Source of the DNA: Rostrohypoxylon terebratum | Lineage: Eukaryota > Ascomycota > Sordariomycetes > Xylariales > Hypoxylaceae | NCBI GenBank assembly: GCA_022497145.1 | Contig: MU385937.1 | Coordinates: 1-64,000 of the forward strand | Reading direction: 5' to 3' | DNA length: 64,000 bases | Part shown: one piece after another, positions 33,632-44,967 of the stretch | Position numbering within the stretch: position 1 is the stretch's first letter | Layout of the letters: every line of letters starts with the position of its first letter | Translations under genes and position numbers: made by a program | Notes under the pieces: generated by a model | The model's input: only the letters and a program-made list of their open reading frames with translations | Told to the model about the DNA's origin: nothing | The model's database searches: none

Positions 33632-35944
33632 ATGGGAGACGAACAGGATCGCCCCATCGCGCTTCGTCGCACCCCGCGACTTAGCGTTGGAAGAACAGCG
33701 CCTTCGGATTTATCGCAGTTAGAAACAGCTGCGACAAGTTTAAGGACCCCAAGCAAACCTAGGTCGAAGAAGCGAGTCCGTTTTTCAGACCCGGGTCCAG
33801 AGATCGAACACCATGATGCGACCTTGTCAACAGGACTAACACCAATGGTTCGCCGCACAACTCTAGGCGTTGCTCCGTCGCCAAAACGTCGGCGGCACTC
33901 AGCACCAATTAGTCAGAAAATCCTCCAAAATGGCAAAGAGGGCGAGCTGGGCCGTGACAGCAATGGAAACGGTAGCAACGAAGTGCGCTTCCTCTCGCTG
34001 CGCCAGGTCCTCGACGATCGCGTGAAGCGACGCATTCGCCGAAACGGACTGAGCGAGGAGATGAACATCATTACCCAGGAGAAGCGGCGGCGCACGCAGG
34101 ATCAAAAGGCCGAGCTAGAGCGCCTTCGGGACGAACTCGCTGAGAAGGACCACGAAATCGAGAGGCTTCAGAGCACCACCATAATAGGTCAAGATACTGG
34201 TCGCATTATGGAATTGGAATACGAGATCGATTCACTCAGGAACGAGCTACGTAGCAGATCTTCCGGGTCTGGATGTGGTGGTCTGGATGCTGACCAAACC
34301 CGACCCTACGACTGGACGATGGCCGCGAGGGATCCCTTTTCCGATAGTTGCGTGGACGATGATGACGGCTTCGGGGACACCACGATGGCGGATTTGGTGT
34401 GCAGTACACCGTCGAAGAACCGCGCATCGGCATCTTTCCCAACGCCGCCTTGCACGAGTCCGACAATCCCAGCAACCCCGTGTTCTCTACGGAGAATCCA
34501 CCCCGTAACGCCCGAGCCTCACTCCGGGGCTGGAATGCAAGCCGACATGGGCGTGCAAACATCCTTCACCTTCCCCGAGCCGGAAGAGAAGGAAGCACTG
34601 GAAGCAGAGATGGGATCTCTCCGTCTCGAATTAACCAAGCTCACCGAAGTCCTCGAGACCCACGAAGCCTTCAAGTCCCGCATCACGGACAAGCTCGCCG
34701 CCGCCCACGCGCCGGCCAAACCGGATTCGGGAGAGGGGCCTATGGAGGTAGAAGCACACCTCGACACGGTCCTGCAGTGCCTGTCGGACCGGACGGCCGC
34801 GCTGCTCGACCTCAACTCGTCGCTCAAGGACCTCGGGTTCCCGGGCAACGACGCCAGCGAGGTCATCACGTCGCTGACGGGGGCCTTCCGCTCCGCGCGC
34901 CTCGAGCTCGAGTACCTGACGCCCGGCGAGCTGACGCTGCCGTTATCGTCGCGGGGCGCCGAGGTCCTGGACCTGGTGCTCGTGCGGCTGCGGGACCTGG
35001 CGCGCCAGGTCAAGGAGGACGAGGACGCGATTGACGAGTACCACGCGCTGGAGCTGTCGCTGCGGCAGCAGCTCGGGGCGCGCGTCGACGCCATGGATAG
35101 CATGCGGCGGCGGCGGGAGGAGGACCAGGCGGCGCTGCGGGAGCGGGACGCGCGCATTGTGGACCTCGAGGTCGGCGTCGAGAGGCTCAAGGGCGCCGCC
35201 GACGGGTACAGGAGGGACGTGGCGGAGCTGGAGCGCCTCGTGCAGCGCATGCAGGACCAGGTCGAGACTGAGGCCACGCGCCACCGCGCCGAGATCGCCG
35301 GCGCGCAGGCCGAGCTCGAGAGCAGGAAGGCCACGGCTGCGAAGCTCGAGGCGAAGCTGACGGCCGTCAGGGAACAGGCTGAGGCTTTCAAGACCCAGGT
35401 CGCGGACATGCAGAAACGGAAGGCGTGCGAGATTAGGGCGTTGAATAAGTATCATGGCACGGCGCTCGCGGTTAGGGATGCGAGGGTGTTGGAGCTTAGG
35501 AGGAGTATTGAGGAGTTGGGGAGGAGCCTGCACCAGGCGCACTTGACGGTGCAGAAGCTTAGGGTCGAGAACTTGGGGTTGAGCAGGCGGGTGGACGAGG
35601 AGAGGAGTAGGGCTACGGCGGCGGTCGATTCGATGAAGATGGAGCTTGAGAGGTTGCTGAGGATGAGCACGGAATTCTTGGCTGGGCCTGCGAAGGCTGA
35701 CGGTCGGAGCGGTTTGGAGAGGAGTGTCGCTGTCGCTGTCGGTGGTGGTAGCTTTGGCTCTAGCGATAGCGGAGAGGGCGAGGAGGAGACTACGACGCCG
35801 GAGGGCAGTCCCGTAAACGCTACATCACAGCTCGCCGACGCTTTGGCAAGGTCTGGCAAGCAAATCAAGAAGCGGAGGTATGATAGCGGCTTGGGACTAC
35901 TCGATGAGGATGAGGATCTTGATGGTTCCGTTGACCTTGTGTAA
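33632..35944 (+). CDS. Large coiled-coil protein, unknown function
   Basis: A single exon of 770 aa. The N-terminal 110 residues are basic and Ser/Thr/Pro-rich, with RTPSKPRSKKRVRFSD and SPKRRRHSAP, which look like nuclear-localisation and CDK-type phosphorylation sites. Residues about 125-210 form a first coiled coil (RQVLDDRVKRRIRRNGLSEEMN, then ELERLRDELAEKDHEIERL). A disordered, acidic and Pro/Thr-rich linker spans about 215-325. A long coiled coil runs from about 330 to 680. The tail is acidic and Gly/Ser-rich. No enzymatic motif is visible. A chromosome-, spindle- or septin-associated structural role is imaginable, but no family was recognised. GC content rises sharply in 34700-35400 compared with both flanks. 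Base bias and the lack of stops over 2.3 kb make the gene itself certain. Confidence 0.85.
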   Translation: MGDEQDRPIALRRTPRLSVGRTAPSDLSQLETAATSLRTPSKPRSKKRVRFSDPGPEIEHHDATLSTGLTPMVRRTTLGVAPSPKRRRHSAPISQKILQNGKEGELGRDSNGNGSNEVRFLSLRQVLDDRVKRRIRRNGLSEEMNIITQEKRRRTQDQKAELERLRDELAEKDHEIERLQSTTIIGQDTGRIMELEYEIDSLRNELRSRSSGSGCGGLDADQTRPYDWTMAARDPFSDSCVDDDDGFGDTTMADLVCSTPSKNRASASFPTPPCTSPTIPATPCSLRRIHPVTPEPHSGAGMQADMGVQTSFTFPEPEEKEALEAEMGSLRLELTKLTEVLETHEAFKSRITDKLAAAHAPAKPDSGEGPMEVEAHLDTVLQCLSDRTAALLDLNSSLKDLGFPGNDASEVITSLTGAFRSARLELEYLTPGELTLPLSSRGAEVLDLVLVRLRDLARQVKEDEDAIDEYHALELSLRQQLGARVDAMDSMRRRREEDQAALRERDARIVDLEVGVERLKGAADGYRRDVAELERLVQRMQDQVETEATRHRAEIAGAQAELESRKATAAKLEAKLTAVREQAEAFKTQVADMQKRKACEIRALNKYHGTALAVRDARVLELRRSIEELGRSLHQAHLTVQKLRVENLGLSRRVDEERSRATAAVDSMKMELERLLRMSTEFLAGPAKADGRSGLERSVAVAVGGGSFGSSDSGEGEEETTTPEGSPVNATSQLADALARSGKQIKKRRYDSGLGLLDEDEDLDGSVDLV

Positions 35945-38900
35945 AATGCCTCATGATCACAACGTCGCTTCACGCATCTTACATGCAGTCATGCAGTCAC
36001 TATATTTTTTTTCTATGTACAAACATCACTTATTTCTCGTTTATTGTTTCTATTTTTCTTCGTTCCGTTTCCTGTTTCTTGTTTCTTGTTTGCCTATCTA
36101 CCGGCGTCGGATCTAGAAGACTAGGTACTGGGACTGCCGGAACTAATTTTGGAGGCAGTCGGCAATGGCGTGTTTATTTGTGATGCTATAGCAGCGCCGG
36201 ATTACTCTATGGATTGGGCCTAGTCCTCTGTATTGATACCGTGATGCTAGGCTTCATCAAGGCTTCGCTTATTTTGACGAACGGGTTATAGCTCCTAGCG
36301 CTTAAGCACTGTACCTATCTTCACATACATAGCGCTCCTAACTACTGCTAACGACTACTACCTTCACATCCGTATGATACCACCTAGTTGCCGTGTTGTG
36401 ACCGAAAGGGTCCGAATAGGGAACCTGCTCACGAGTTGGGATCGGTTGGGACTTGCCAACTTGATTCCATTCCGCCCCTCGGGGTAAATAGTTCGTGCAC
36501 GTTCTGTCCTGAAAGGGATAGGTGATGGGGTCACGATGGCCGCGCATCTGCCTAGAACCTCTGCAACCTGCTTGTCTTGCCTGCTTGTCTAGCCTGTGCC
36601 TGCTTGTGGGCATCCACTGCCCCTTTTCCCTTAAGCGACGGCAGCTAAGCGACGGCATTCGTACGCAGAGCCGACAGGTTTCGGCAATGACCCCGTCGCC
36701 TCCGAATCAAAGATGGGACGAAAATATCGTCTATTCGCTCTCACTACGACTCGTGGCATTCCTGCACGTTAAACACGAGAGAGTAATCAATATTGTCATG
36801 TCATCTACTGCTCTAATTCCAAGTTTTCTCGAAGGAACTTCCCTTGGGGATCGCCAGGAACGTGGATTTCTAAGCGCCTTGTCATCTAATAGATTAACCC
36901 CCTGACGAGGCGAACGAGATACTATCACCAAGGCGAGGAGTATGCGTAGTAAGGTAGTAAGGGCCGGACCCATGACAGTTCCTCCAAGCCGGGACCAAGT
37001 TGTAATAGTCCAAGTTTGTAGGCGTCTGTATCTGTACAAGCGTAGAAGTACAATGCATCGCTGACGACTACAACCTCACTTAAAATCCCAAGCTTATAGT
37101 TCCTACAAGGGCCGAATCTCAATATGTACATACTAACCGGCACACCAGTAAGCTATATTGTGTATGCGGCGCAGACAAGGCAAAATGCCAGTCGACAACA
37201 TAGTCGTCGACGGCGTGATATCTCGTGTTGGACTACCGAGCGGCTGGCAAGGCTGGGAATAGCATTCAGTTGTGTCGATCTTTGAGATAATGGTATACTA
37301 TAACAGGGTTTCCTTCTGAAAGAATAGCAGCAGACTAAACAGTATCTTGGGACCTGGCAAATCTACGGTTACATCGTACGATCATGCAGGACCCAAGCTA
37401 GCTTCCTTGCTACCCCCAAGCGGTGCAGTCAGACGCACGTGTGAGCAAGAATAAGCAAGAAGACCCTTTCTGCCATTCTTGGGATCTGGCCGGGGTCGCG
37501 GAGAAAAAGACGTTGGAGAGCTTCCAGAAAGAAAGGAGAAAAATCAATAGATCCCTATAATGGTAGTCTGTTAAGGGTCCCTAGAGACAGTTACGGCAAA
37601 TATGCCCGGCCCCCATACCGTCTAAATGGCAATGATCAGCAGAGCCGTGGTCGTGGTCGGTGTGGCAGTGCTCTTTAGGCGCCCCGGCGCCCTACGGGAT
37701 GATGCAAGCGCGCATGAGGAGGGATTCCCGTGCGCAGGAACGCTTTTGCTGGTACGGACGGGATGACGGAATAAGGGTCCAACATACCGTTGAACACGAG
37801 GTCTCATGCATTGGCGAGTCGTCGCCCGGTTAATTTTTTTATTATTTTTCTTTCTCTTCTTTCGACGACGATTCAAGGAAGAGAAGAAAAAAAAAATCTT
37901 CGAACGCGCGCCTAAGATTACGCGACGCGACGAGTGTCATGTTGCGGGTGATAAGGAGTCCCAGACCCATTCCCGCTGTCATGGTTATGCTTGAATTCTC
38001 GACACACCCATGACCCTGAGGGTTCGGTTCGGAAGCGCGTGGCCGCCGACGGGTTCCTATGAACCGTTCAAAACAATTCGAGCATTAAACGAACATATAA
38101 CATCGCGGTTAATGTTCGAGGTGAGCAAAACATCCGTCCCAGGCTCGCGGGGAGCCTTGAAAGGGGGAGGCAGTGACAGGCACTGGAGTGTCTAATCGAC
38201 CCAAGGGTGACAGATACTCGATACTACTACTCTTTACTATGTAGAGGCGTCGGGAAGAAGATCGGGAAGAATATCGGGAAGGCCCGAAAGAAAATTCTCC
38301 TTAGACTTCGATTCTTCTAACTGGATTATGGGTGAGATGGGAAGATCACTGATCCAAGTTAGGGATTCCTACGATCAAAACTGGGGATTCCCTCGCTATC
38401 GGGTGCAGCGAAAAATGAAATTGTAGATTTAATACTAGATAGCCGCCGGAGAACCGCCAAAACGACTCGGCCGTGCGTAACGTTTAGGGGATAGGGGCAG
38501 GAAGATGTCGTAGCTCGCAATCGTCTGTGGCCAGTAAGCGTTAGCGCTTGATAGCCCTATAAGCAACGCTTATAAAGGCCAGGTATAGGCGGCGGTTTGG
38601 CGGCACAGTGCTCTGCTTTCGCGCTGCTACACCAAGCTACACCAAGCAGAGTCGCAGACCAAGCTAACCCTGGGGCCTGCAGAGGGATTTACTACAGGGG
38701 GTTGTATGGAATGCGACGTAAAATCAATAGTCCGTCCTTCGCATCCGTGGGGCTGCTTGGGAACATTTGGGGCCAAGGTCGGTTCCGTCTCCTTTCGAAG
38801 CTTAAGGGCGATCAAGGGACCTGGCAGCCTGGGTCCTTCAAGGGACGGCGCATCGTCAAAAGTCAGAAAGAACCCCCTGACTCCTTTCCGGGGTTCGCGC

Positions 38901-41900
38901 CGGTGCAACCCTCCGAACAGGGCTTCTCGGCCGGGCGGGTAGCTTAACTATCTTTAGACATCGAACTTTGGACGAACCTTGGAAGCTCGATAACCTAGAT
39001 AACTTTGATGACATCTCGTAAATGGAACTTACCGAGCAAATTATAATATAGGACAGGTATAGGACTTGGCATAGGCATAAGGGGGAGGGAGGGTGGAGGG
39101 GGGGAGCATAGGACTGGGACTGACTGGGACCCCAAAGAACCTGACAGGACAGGGAGGTGGGGAGGGAACGTGCTGCCAAATTTCCTCAAAGCGGGTTCTC
39201 TTTCATGCAGAAACCGGAGTTGGCGCCGTCATTGGATATCCCGAGAATGCTTCTTCTTAGAATAGCTATACAGCCTTGACAGCTACGCATTACTTCGCGG
39301 GTGAGGCGAATTGAATTAAAGACGAGGCAGTTCCCTCGAGGAAATAATTTTGCAGATCTACAGAAACGTGCCCCCGTCCGGTTATCGACACGAGGTAGAT
39401 CTGTAGATCTCGTCGATTTTTCCTATTGTCGTGCCCTATGATATGCTGGCCCGTGGGAATTTTTAGCCGCATGGCATGGCCCTTCGTCATGAGTCGCCAA
39501 CAAGCCAAAGAGGAACCGGGAATATGCGAAAGTCGTCGGGTTGATGTGTGCCTCATTTACACCAATTGCGTCGCTGGATAGACACGGCGTTGCCCGAGGA
39601 TAATACATCATCAAGTCGTCAGTATGCAGACAAAAGGATATCCGACCACCAACCACGATGGGCGGCTGACGAAGCCGCGCTCAAAAGGGAAACGGTAACG
39701 GGCGGAAGTCGCATTATTACAGTACGCTCGGCCGATGATGTGACCTTGAACCCGGTACGGACGAGCCAATGTCCCGTTAGGAATTTAGCACTGAGGTAAG
39801 TGTGGAGGGTATGTTACATTGTGAAGCTTGGCATGCAAAACAGAACATGGAATTCGGCCGGCGCATAAGATAATAGCGAGGACATCGAAGGGGATTTTTC
39901 AAAAGTGGCTACGGGAAAGATGGGAAAGCTGCAAAAGATGGGGGGGGACAGAAAGCTGACTCCAACTCGCTGAACTGGTCAGGTAGACAGGTAAGCCACA
40001 TGAACTCCTTTCGAACGCGATAATGAGCCGGAGCGGATATGCCATACATACCTACATACATACATATTACCTACCTACCTACTCCGGGGCTTGTATGTAT
40101 GGTACCTCAGGGCACGTACTGTACCTACATACCTCCTAGTAGTTACCGATGTGATAATGTGGCTAACATCCACCGATGGCGTCGGAGCCCGCTATAGTGA
40201 CGGGTCGTTATAGGCACTAAAGCACTACAACTCGAGCTGAGGATTTTTTCATTATTAATATTATTCTTATTATTCTTATTATTAAGGAATCTTACCTGAG
40301 TATAATATGCAGTCATGTCCAGATGCCCTTATATACGTCGATTGCATTGGTCGGAGGAGCTCAGACGCGAACCACATTACCCATCAGATGATATCGATAT
40401 ACTGTGGATTTCTCTTGAGGACTTCTCCAGCGAGCCAGTCGGGATATTTATCTGGCGATGTTAGTGCAGCCTCGCTGCATGGACCTCATCACAGATAGCG
40501 CAGTAGTTTTAGTCATCTGGGACATACCGACATACCGATCTGTTATTGGGAGAGCCTCTGTTTCATGTAGAAACTAGTCCGATGCAAGACGTCAATCTGG
40601 CCTATGCCACGTAGACGATAATCGATTGTTTACCTTGTAGAGAGTCGAGCTCGTCGCACAACATGCAGACTCCCTGTAACTTTAAGAAGGGTTACAAGAG
40701 CACGGTCGAAGGTTGTTCGTGCAGTGAAGCGGTGAAAGCATGATAACCCGGACGAGTCGCGTCGATCCCGAGCGAACATGGCCTTAGACTGCCGGACCTC
40801 GACGATGATAAAACACAGCTAAGTATGTGAGACAGTGGAGATTTGTCCCTGTGCTCAAAATCGAACGAGCAGGTCAGAATTGAGGCCGCGAAGAACTATT
40901 TTACACATAATCGCGCCACAAGCAAGTAACGCGACGTTACGGAACGACTCCCGGCGACCGTTGAATGTGCCGATATGCACCTCTAGGTGGATACACACGT
41001 CCTTAGTGTCTTCACCGCGGGGAAACGAAAGGGACACTTAGAGGCCCAAGCACGCTGTATGTATGTATGTAGGTAGTTTCCCCTATCCCTTCATCTTCAA
41101 GCCACAAGGGAGCTGCATCGTTTGTTCTGTTTCGCCATATTATGAAAACCTCACGGAGTATTAATAATAATATCAGCGCTCGAATTTGCCGGCAATGACG
41201 TTCGGGACATGGCTTTTGTTTTTTGTTTTTTTTTCGTCTTTTTTTAGCTCTTCTCTTCTCCAATGCGGCTGTTAAACGGAGGTGAGACCCGGATACTACA
41301 TGGAGGTCACTGAGTAGTACGGCTGAGATGCTGTGGGGAAGATCAATTCCCATAAGCTGCGGGATCGATCTAGGCAAATAAAGTAGTCTAGACAGCATTC
41401 TTCTCTTGGCGGTCCGCAAATGCCATGTTCTCATGTATGTCGAGATGTCGAGATGTCGAGATGTCGGAATATTGTCGACAGAGCATATTTTCCCGAGTGA
41501 TTTTCCATCCAACCTAGATGCTATGGTAGCCTTTAGGTCCTCTCCATGAGTACCTAGTTTGTATATCGGGTACTTACCCGATAACATGGAATGCGTAGAT
41601 ATTTTTGGCTACAATTAATAAAGGACGCGTAGTGTATGATACCTAGATAGGTATACAATAATTACAATTAGGCAATGTGGTGCAAATGCACACAAATCTA
41701 GGGACTTACCTGCCTACTACTACCTATGAACCTAGTAAATATGAACGCACATTGAATGCACAACTAGATCGCTTCTGCTGTCAAATGGGTATCGTGTACC
41801 AGTGTTTGCTCATTTCCGGAACGGCAGATTGACGCCCTGTCAGGTACGGATCTATTGATTTTGTGAGTTCAACTCGAGGAAGGTAAACTGTGCAATTTTT

Positions 41901-42163
41901 GCGGGATTGCTTCTATTGGCAGCCGGCGGCTACGCTCTTCAGGGAGTGCAACTCGGAACCGAATTCGTTAGGCGTGACTTCGCCACAATCGAGCCCGGGC
42001 TGCCTGGTCCACCAACGCTCGTGGGTAGCATGTAAGGCATGGAGGTAATTAGACAGCGCCATCTGGTTAAGGAAGGTCTAGGATTTAAGCTTGATTGTAG
42101 CTCGACTTTTTTTTCGCGAATATTGATTTCGCACACGTGCGCGGGAAGCAGTGAAGATTGCTA

Positions 42164-42265
42164 GGTTGCTTAGGTAGGTATTGTACCTAACCTAGGTCCT
42201 AGGTCCTAGGTAGGTTGCTAGGTTGCTAGGTTGCTAGGTTGCTACCTAGCACCTAGGTAGGTATG
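42164..42265. repeat. Dense CCTAGG / GCTAGGTT repeat block
   Basis: About 100 bp made of CCTAGGTCCTAGGTAGG palindromic units followed by five GTTGCTAG units. It is the densest example of the dispersed ACCTAGGT family in this window. Confidence 0.8.
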
Positions 42266-44387
42266 CTGCAAAGTGCAGGTATGTAGATAATACTAGGGTT
42301 CCATTGGAGGAAGGACCTGGAGTTAACCGCGTGGGATGTTGGGATGGGTGGTTTACGTAGTATGATGGACGCTAGGTACGCTTGTAAGCTTGTGAGCTTG
42401 TAAGTACCAAGCGCACAGAAGTCACCTAACGGTTTGATCGCTACATTGGCGACATTGGCGACATCCATATCCACCCCATATCCATCCCTTTCTTTCAGGT
42501 CGAGTGACATGTAAAGTTGTAGAACGGTACGCTCGGAGGAGGAGAACCGAATTCTTCAATTTGACCATCCCTTGTAGTATAGTGAAATATGGCCGGTGCC
42601 GAGAATGATACGATGCCTATTACTACTTGGGTAGGTAGTAGGTACCTAGAACCGTCATCTCAGATACTGTACTTGGTAGTACTTTGACTAGATTGAGATT
42701 GGGATTGAGACTGGGACGCCGCCCAATTTCCCTAATAGGCGCATAACTTTGTAGTCCTAGGCAGATTAAGAAGAACCTGCGATGTGTTCACGAGCGCAAA
42801 TCTTTGCGTAATCGTGGCATGTGGAAAATCCTCGACAGGACTCAAGGTCCGAAGCTCGAATCTCTTCGGACAAATACCGTCTTTGGAGTTGGGGAGTTGG
42901 GGAGTTGGGGGCTATGATAGACCCGTAAACCAGTAAACGTACGTGCTGCTAGCAGACGAGACCTTGAATTCGCTGAACTTCTCAGGTCATGACGTCAAGA
43001 TTGTGGATTCTTGCAGCTAAGACTGAATAGGCTCTACTGGCAGACTGGCTGACAGGGTACCTAAGGTAGGCTTTGGATCCTTTGCATGAATGCACCCATT
43101 ACATCGCCCTCTACATACTATGTAGTAGATATTCTGGTATGGGTTATGGGTTGTGGGTTATGTACGGGTAGCCCCCTACCCCAATCCCTTTTCGTGATGA
43201 TTTGTTTAGTTTCGTTCAATTAGTCCGGCCTATGACGAATCCCACCAGTAGTGACGGAGAATAAGGCTTGATTAGGATTGAGCTGGGAAATAATGATGGA
43301 ATTATTATCGGGCTATTTCAAGGGTTGTAATAGAACAGTCGTAATAGGCTGTCGGTTTATGAAAGACGAAAGAAGAGTTGTGGAAAAAAATGAGCTTCGA
43401 GCGGGCAAGGCGGGGACCCGGTCTCCACTAATGAACGGAGAAAAACGGGCGGAGAGGAGAGGAAAGAGGCAAGCAAATATGAGAGAGAAAGAAAAAAAGG
43501 GGAGTGGAAGGAAGCTTAGCTCGGTGCAACTAAATTTCAATACTTAGCACTCGCATTCAGTGTTCACATCACATTAGCAAGATTACCTAGCAAGATGGTA
43601 ACTACCTACAATACATATGTAGGTACTTGGGAAAGTACGTTGTACTCTTTGAAGTTTGGTGTCACCACACACTCGTACTTGTACAATGGCTGAAATGGCT
43701 GCTACAAAGTACATAAAATGGCGACATTTCTCGTGTGGCGGAGATATGTGGCACAACAGCATCCAATTACGATAGGGGAAATGGTGCGATGTAAAAAAAT
43801 ATCAAATTGATATTGTCAAGCCACACTACGGTCTACCAGATCAAAACTACCAAGCGCAAGCGCGTCACCTAACCACGTGACGTAGCAACGCCGCGGGAAT
43901 CTCCATCGAGGTCTAATTCTACCCAATGATTTTTCTTCTTATAAATAAATACGGGGGCAGGGGGGTCGATCTGTGCCAAAATCCCCAGCTGTCAATCTTT
44001 CAATTCCCCTCGCTAGGGAATTTCCCATGTTGATCATGCTACGCAAGACAAAGAGACAACAGCGGTAGCGAGAATAGCTTGTTTTTCTGTCACTTCTATT
44101 TTACGAGTATCTATTACCGTTGTCCTTAATCGACTCGTTATTAATCAACACCAATCAATATACTCATTTTAATATGTCGTTTGTTCTTGCGAGTTACTGG
44201 TCAATATACTATGCCATGCCGCCTAATTGTCTATTTTTGTCTATTTATGTATACACCGGATATTACAACGATTGAAATCACTACCTAGTACTTGGTAGTC
44301 TAGGAGTAATTGCTACATACTATCTACTTCTTCACCTAGCTCAAGTTAGGTTACTAGCTAATAGAGGATAGGATGGCCTAGACTGGT

Positions 44388-44967
44388 CCCAGTGTGCTGG
44401 GAGACTGCAGACGGCGCGATAGGTAGCGCCAGCCGTTACTTTCTAAAGTCATTCTCTCGACTAGACCTTCCCAGATTACCTTCTAGACAATTCTCGATCG
44501 AGTTCAAGTTGTAGTCTAGCCTGTTTTCTCGGTGCAAAGACGCAACCATCCGCGACTATCATTCAGCCTCTGCCACTCCGCGCGAACTAGGCCTGGCAGT
44601 GTAAGACATGGCTACATGGCTACATGGCTACATGCTAATCAGGCCATATAAAAATTTAGAAGAGTCACAGCAGAAAACGGTGGCTTTGAACCATTTAGTC
44701 ACTCGCGCCTAGCTGTCCGTCTGGAATTCAATCTGGTAAAGGTAGATCGAAACTGCGCTAATAGTACATTGACTAAACCAACCGAAGCCTCCCCCACGAA
44801 GCACTGCTGCTGCTAGCAAAGGCCGCTTCGTGGGAGGTGACGACATTTATCTTACTGCCGCGGACTTGTAAGCAAAATGGGAGACAGATCACGCGAATGT
44901 GACCTCAAACAACGTGCCCATCTGTCACCCGGGACAGAAACGCGGGAGCAACTCCCGTGGCCTGTCC
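44388..44967. other. Stem-loop-rich block, candidate structured RNA
   Basis: Within 580 bp there are several strong inverted repeats. They are TCCCAG/CTGGGA with a TGTG loop (44387-44402), GGCGC/GCGCC (44413-44430), CTGCCA/TGGCAG (44570-44599), CCCACGAAGC/GCTTCGTGGG (44793-44834), GGGAGACAGAT/ATCTGTCACCC with an inner CACG/CGTG (44879-44930), and GGACAG..CGGGAG-CAA-CTCCCG..CTGTCC (44932-44967). The last three follow one another directly. No known RNA family was recognised. A TATA-like stretch lies at about 44646-44651, and a T4 run at 45052-45055 could end a Pol III transcript. Strand is unknown because stems read equally on both. Confidence 0.35.

Noticed and set aside
41012..41587. 191-codon minus-strand frame
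   Set aside because: Composition follows microsatellite DNA (GAGATGTC repeats, poly-Lys from a T-run) and no domain is visible.
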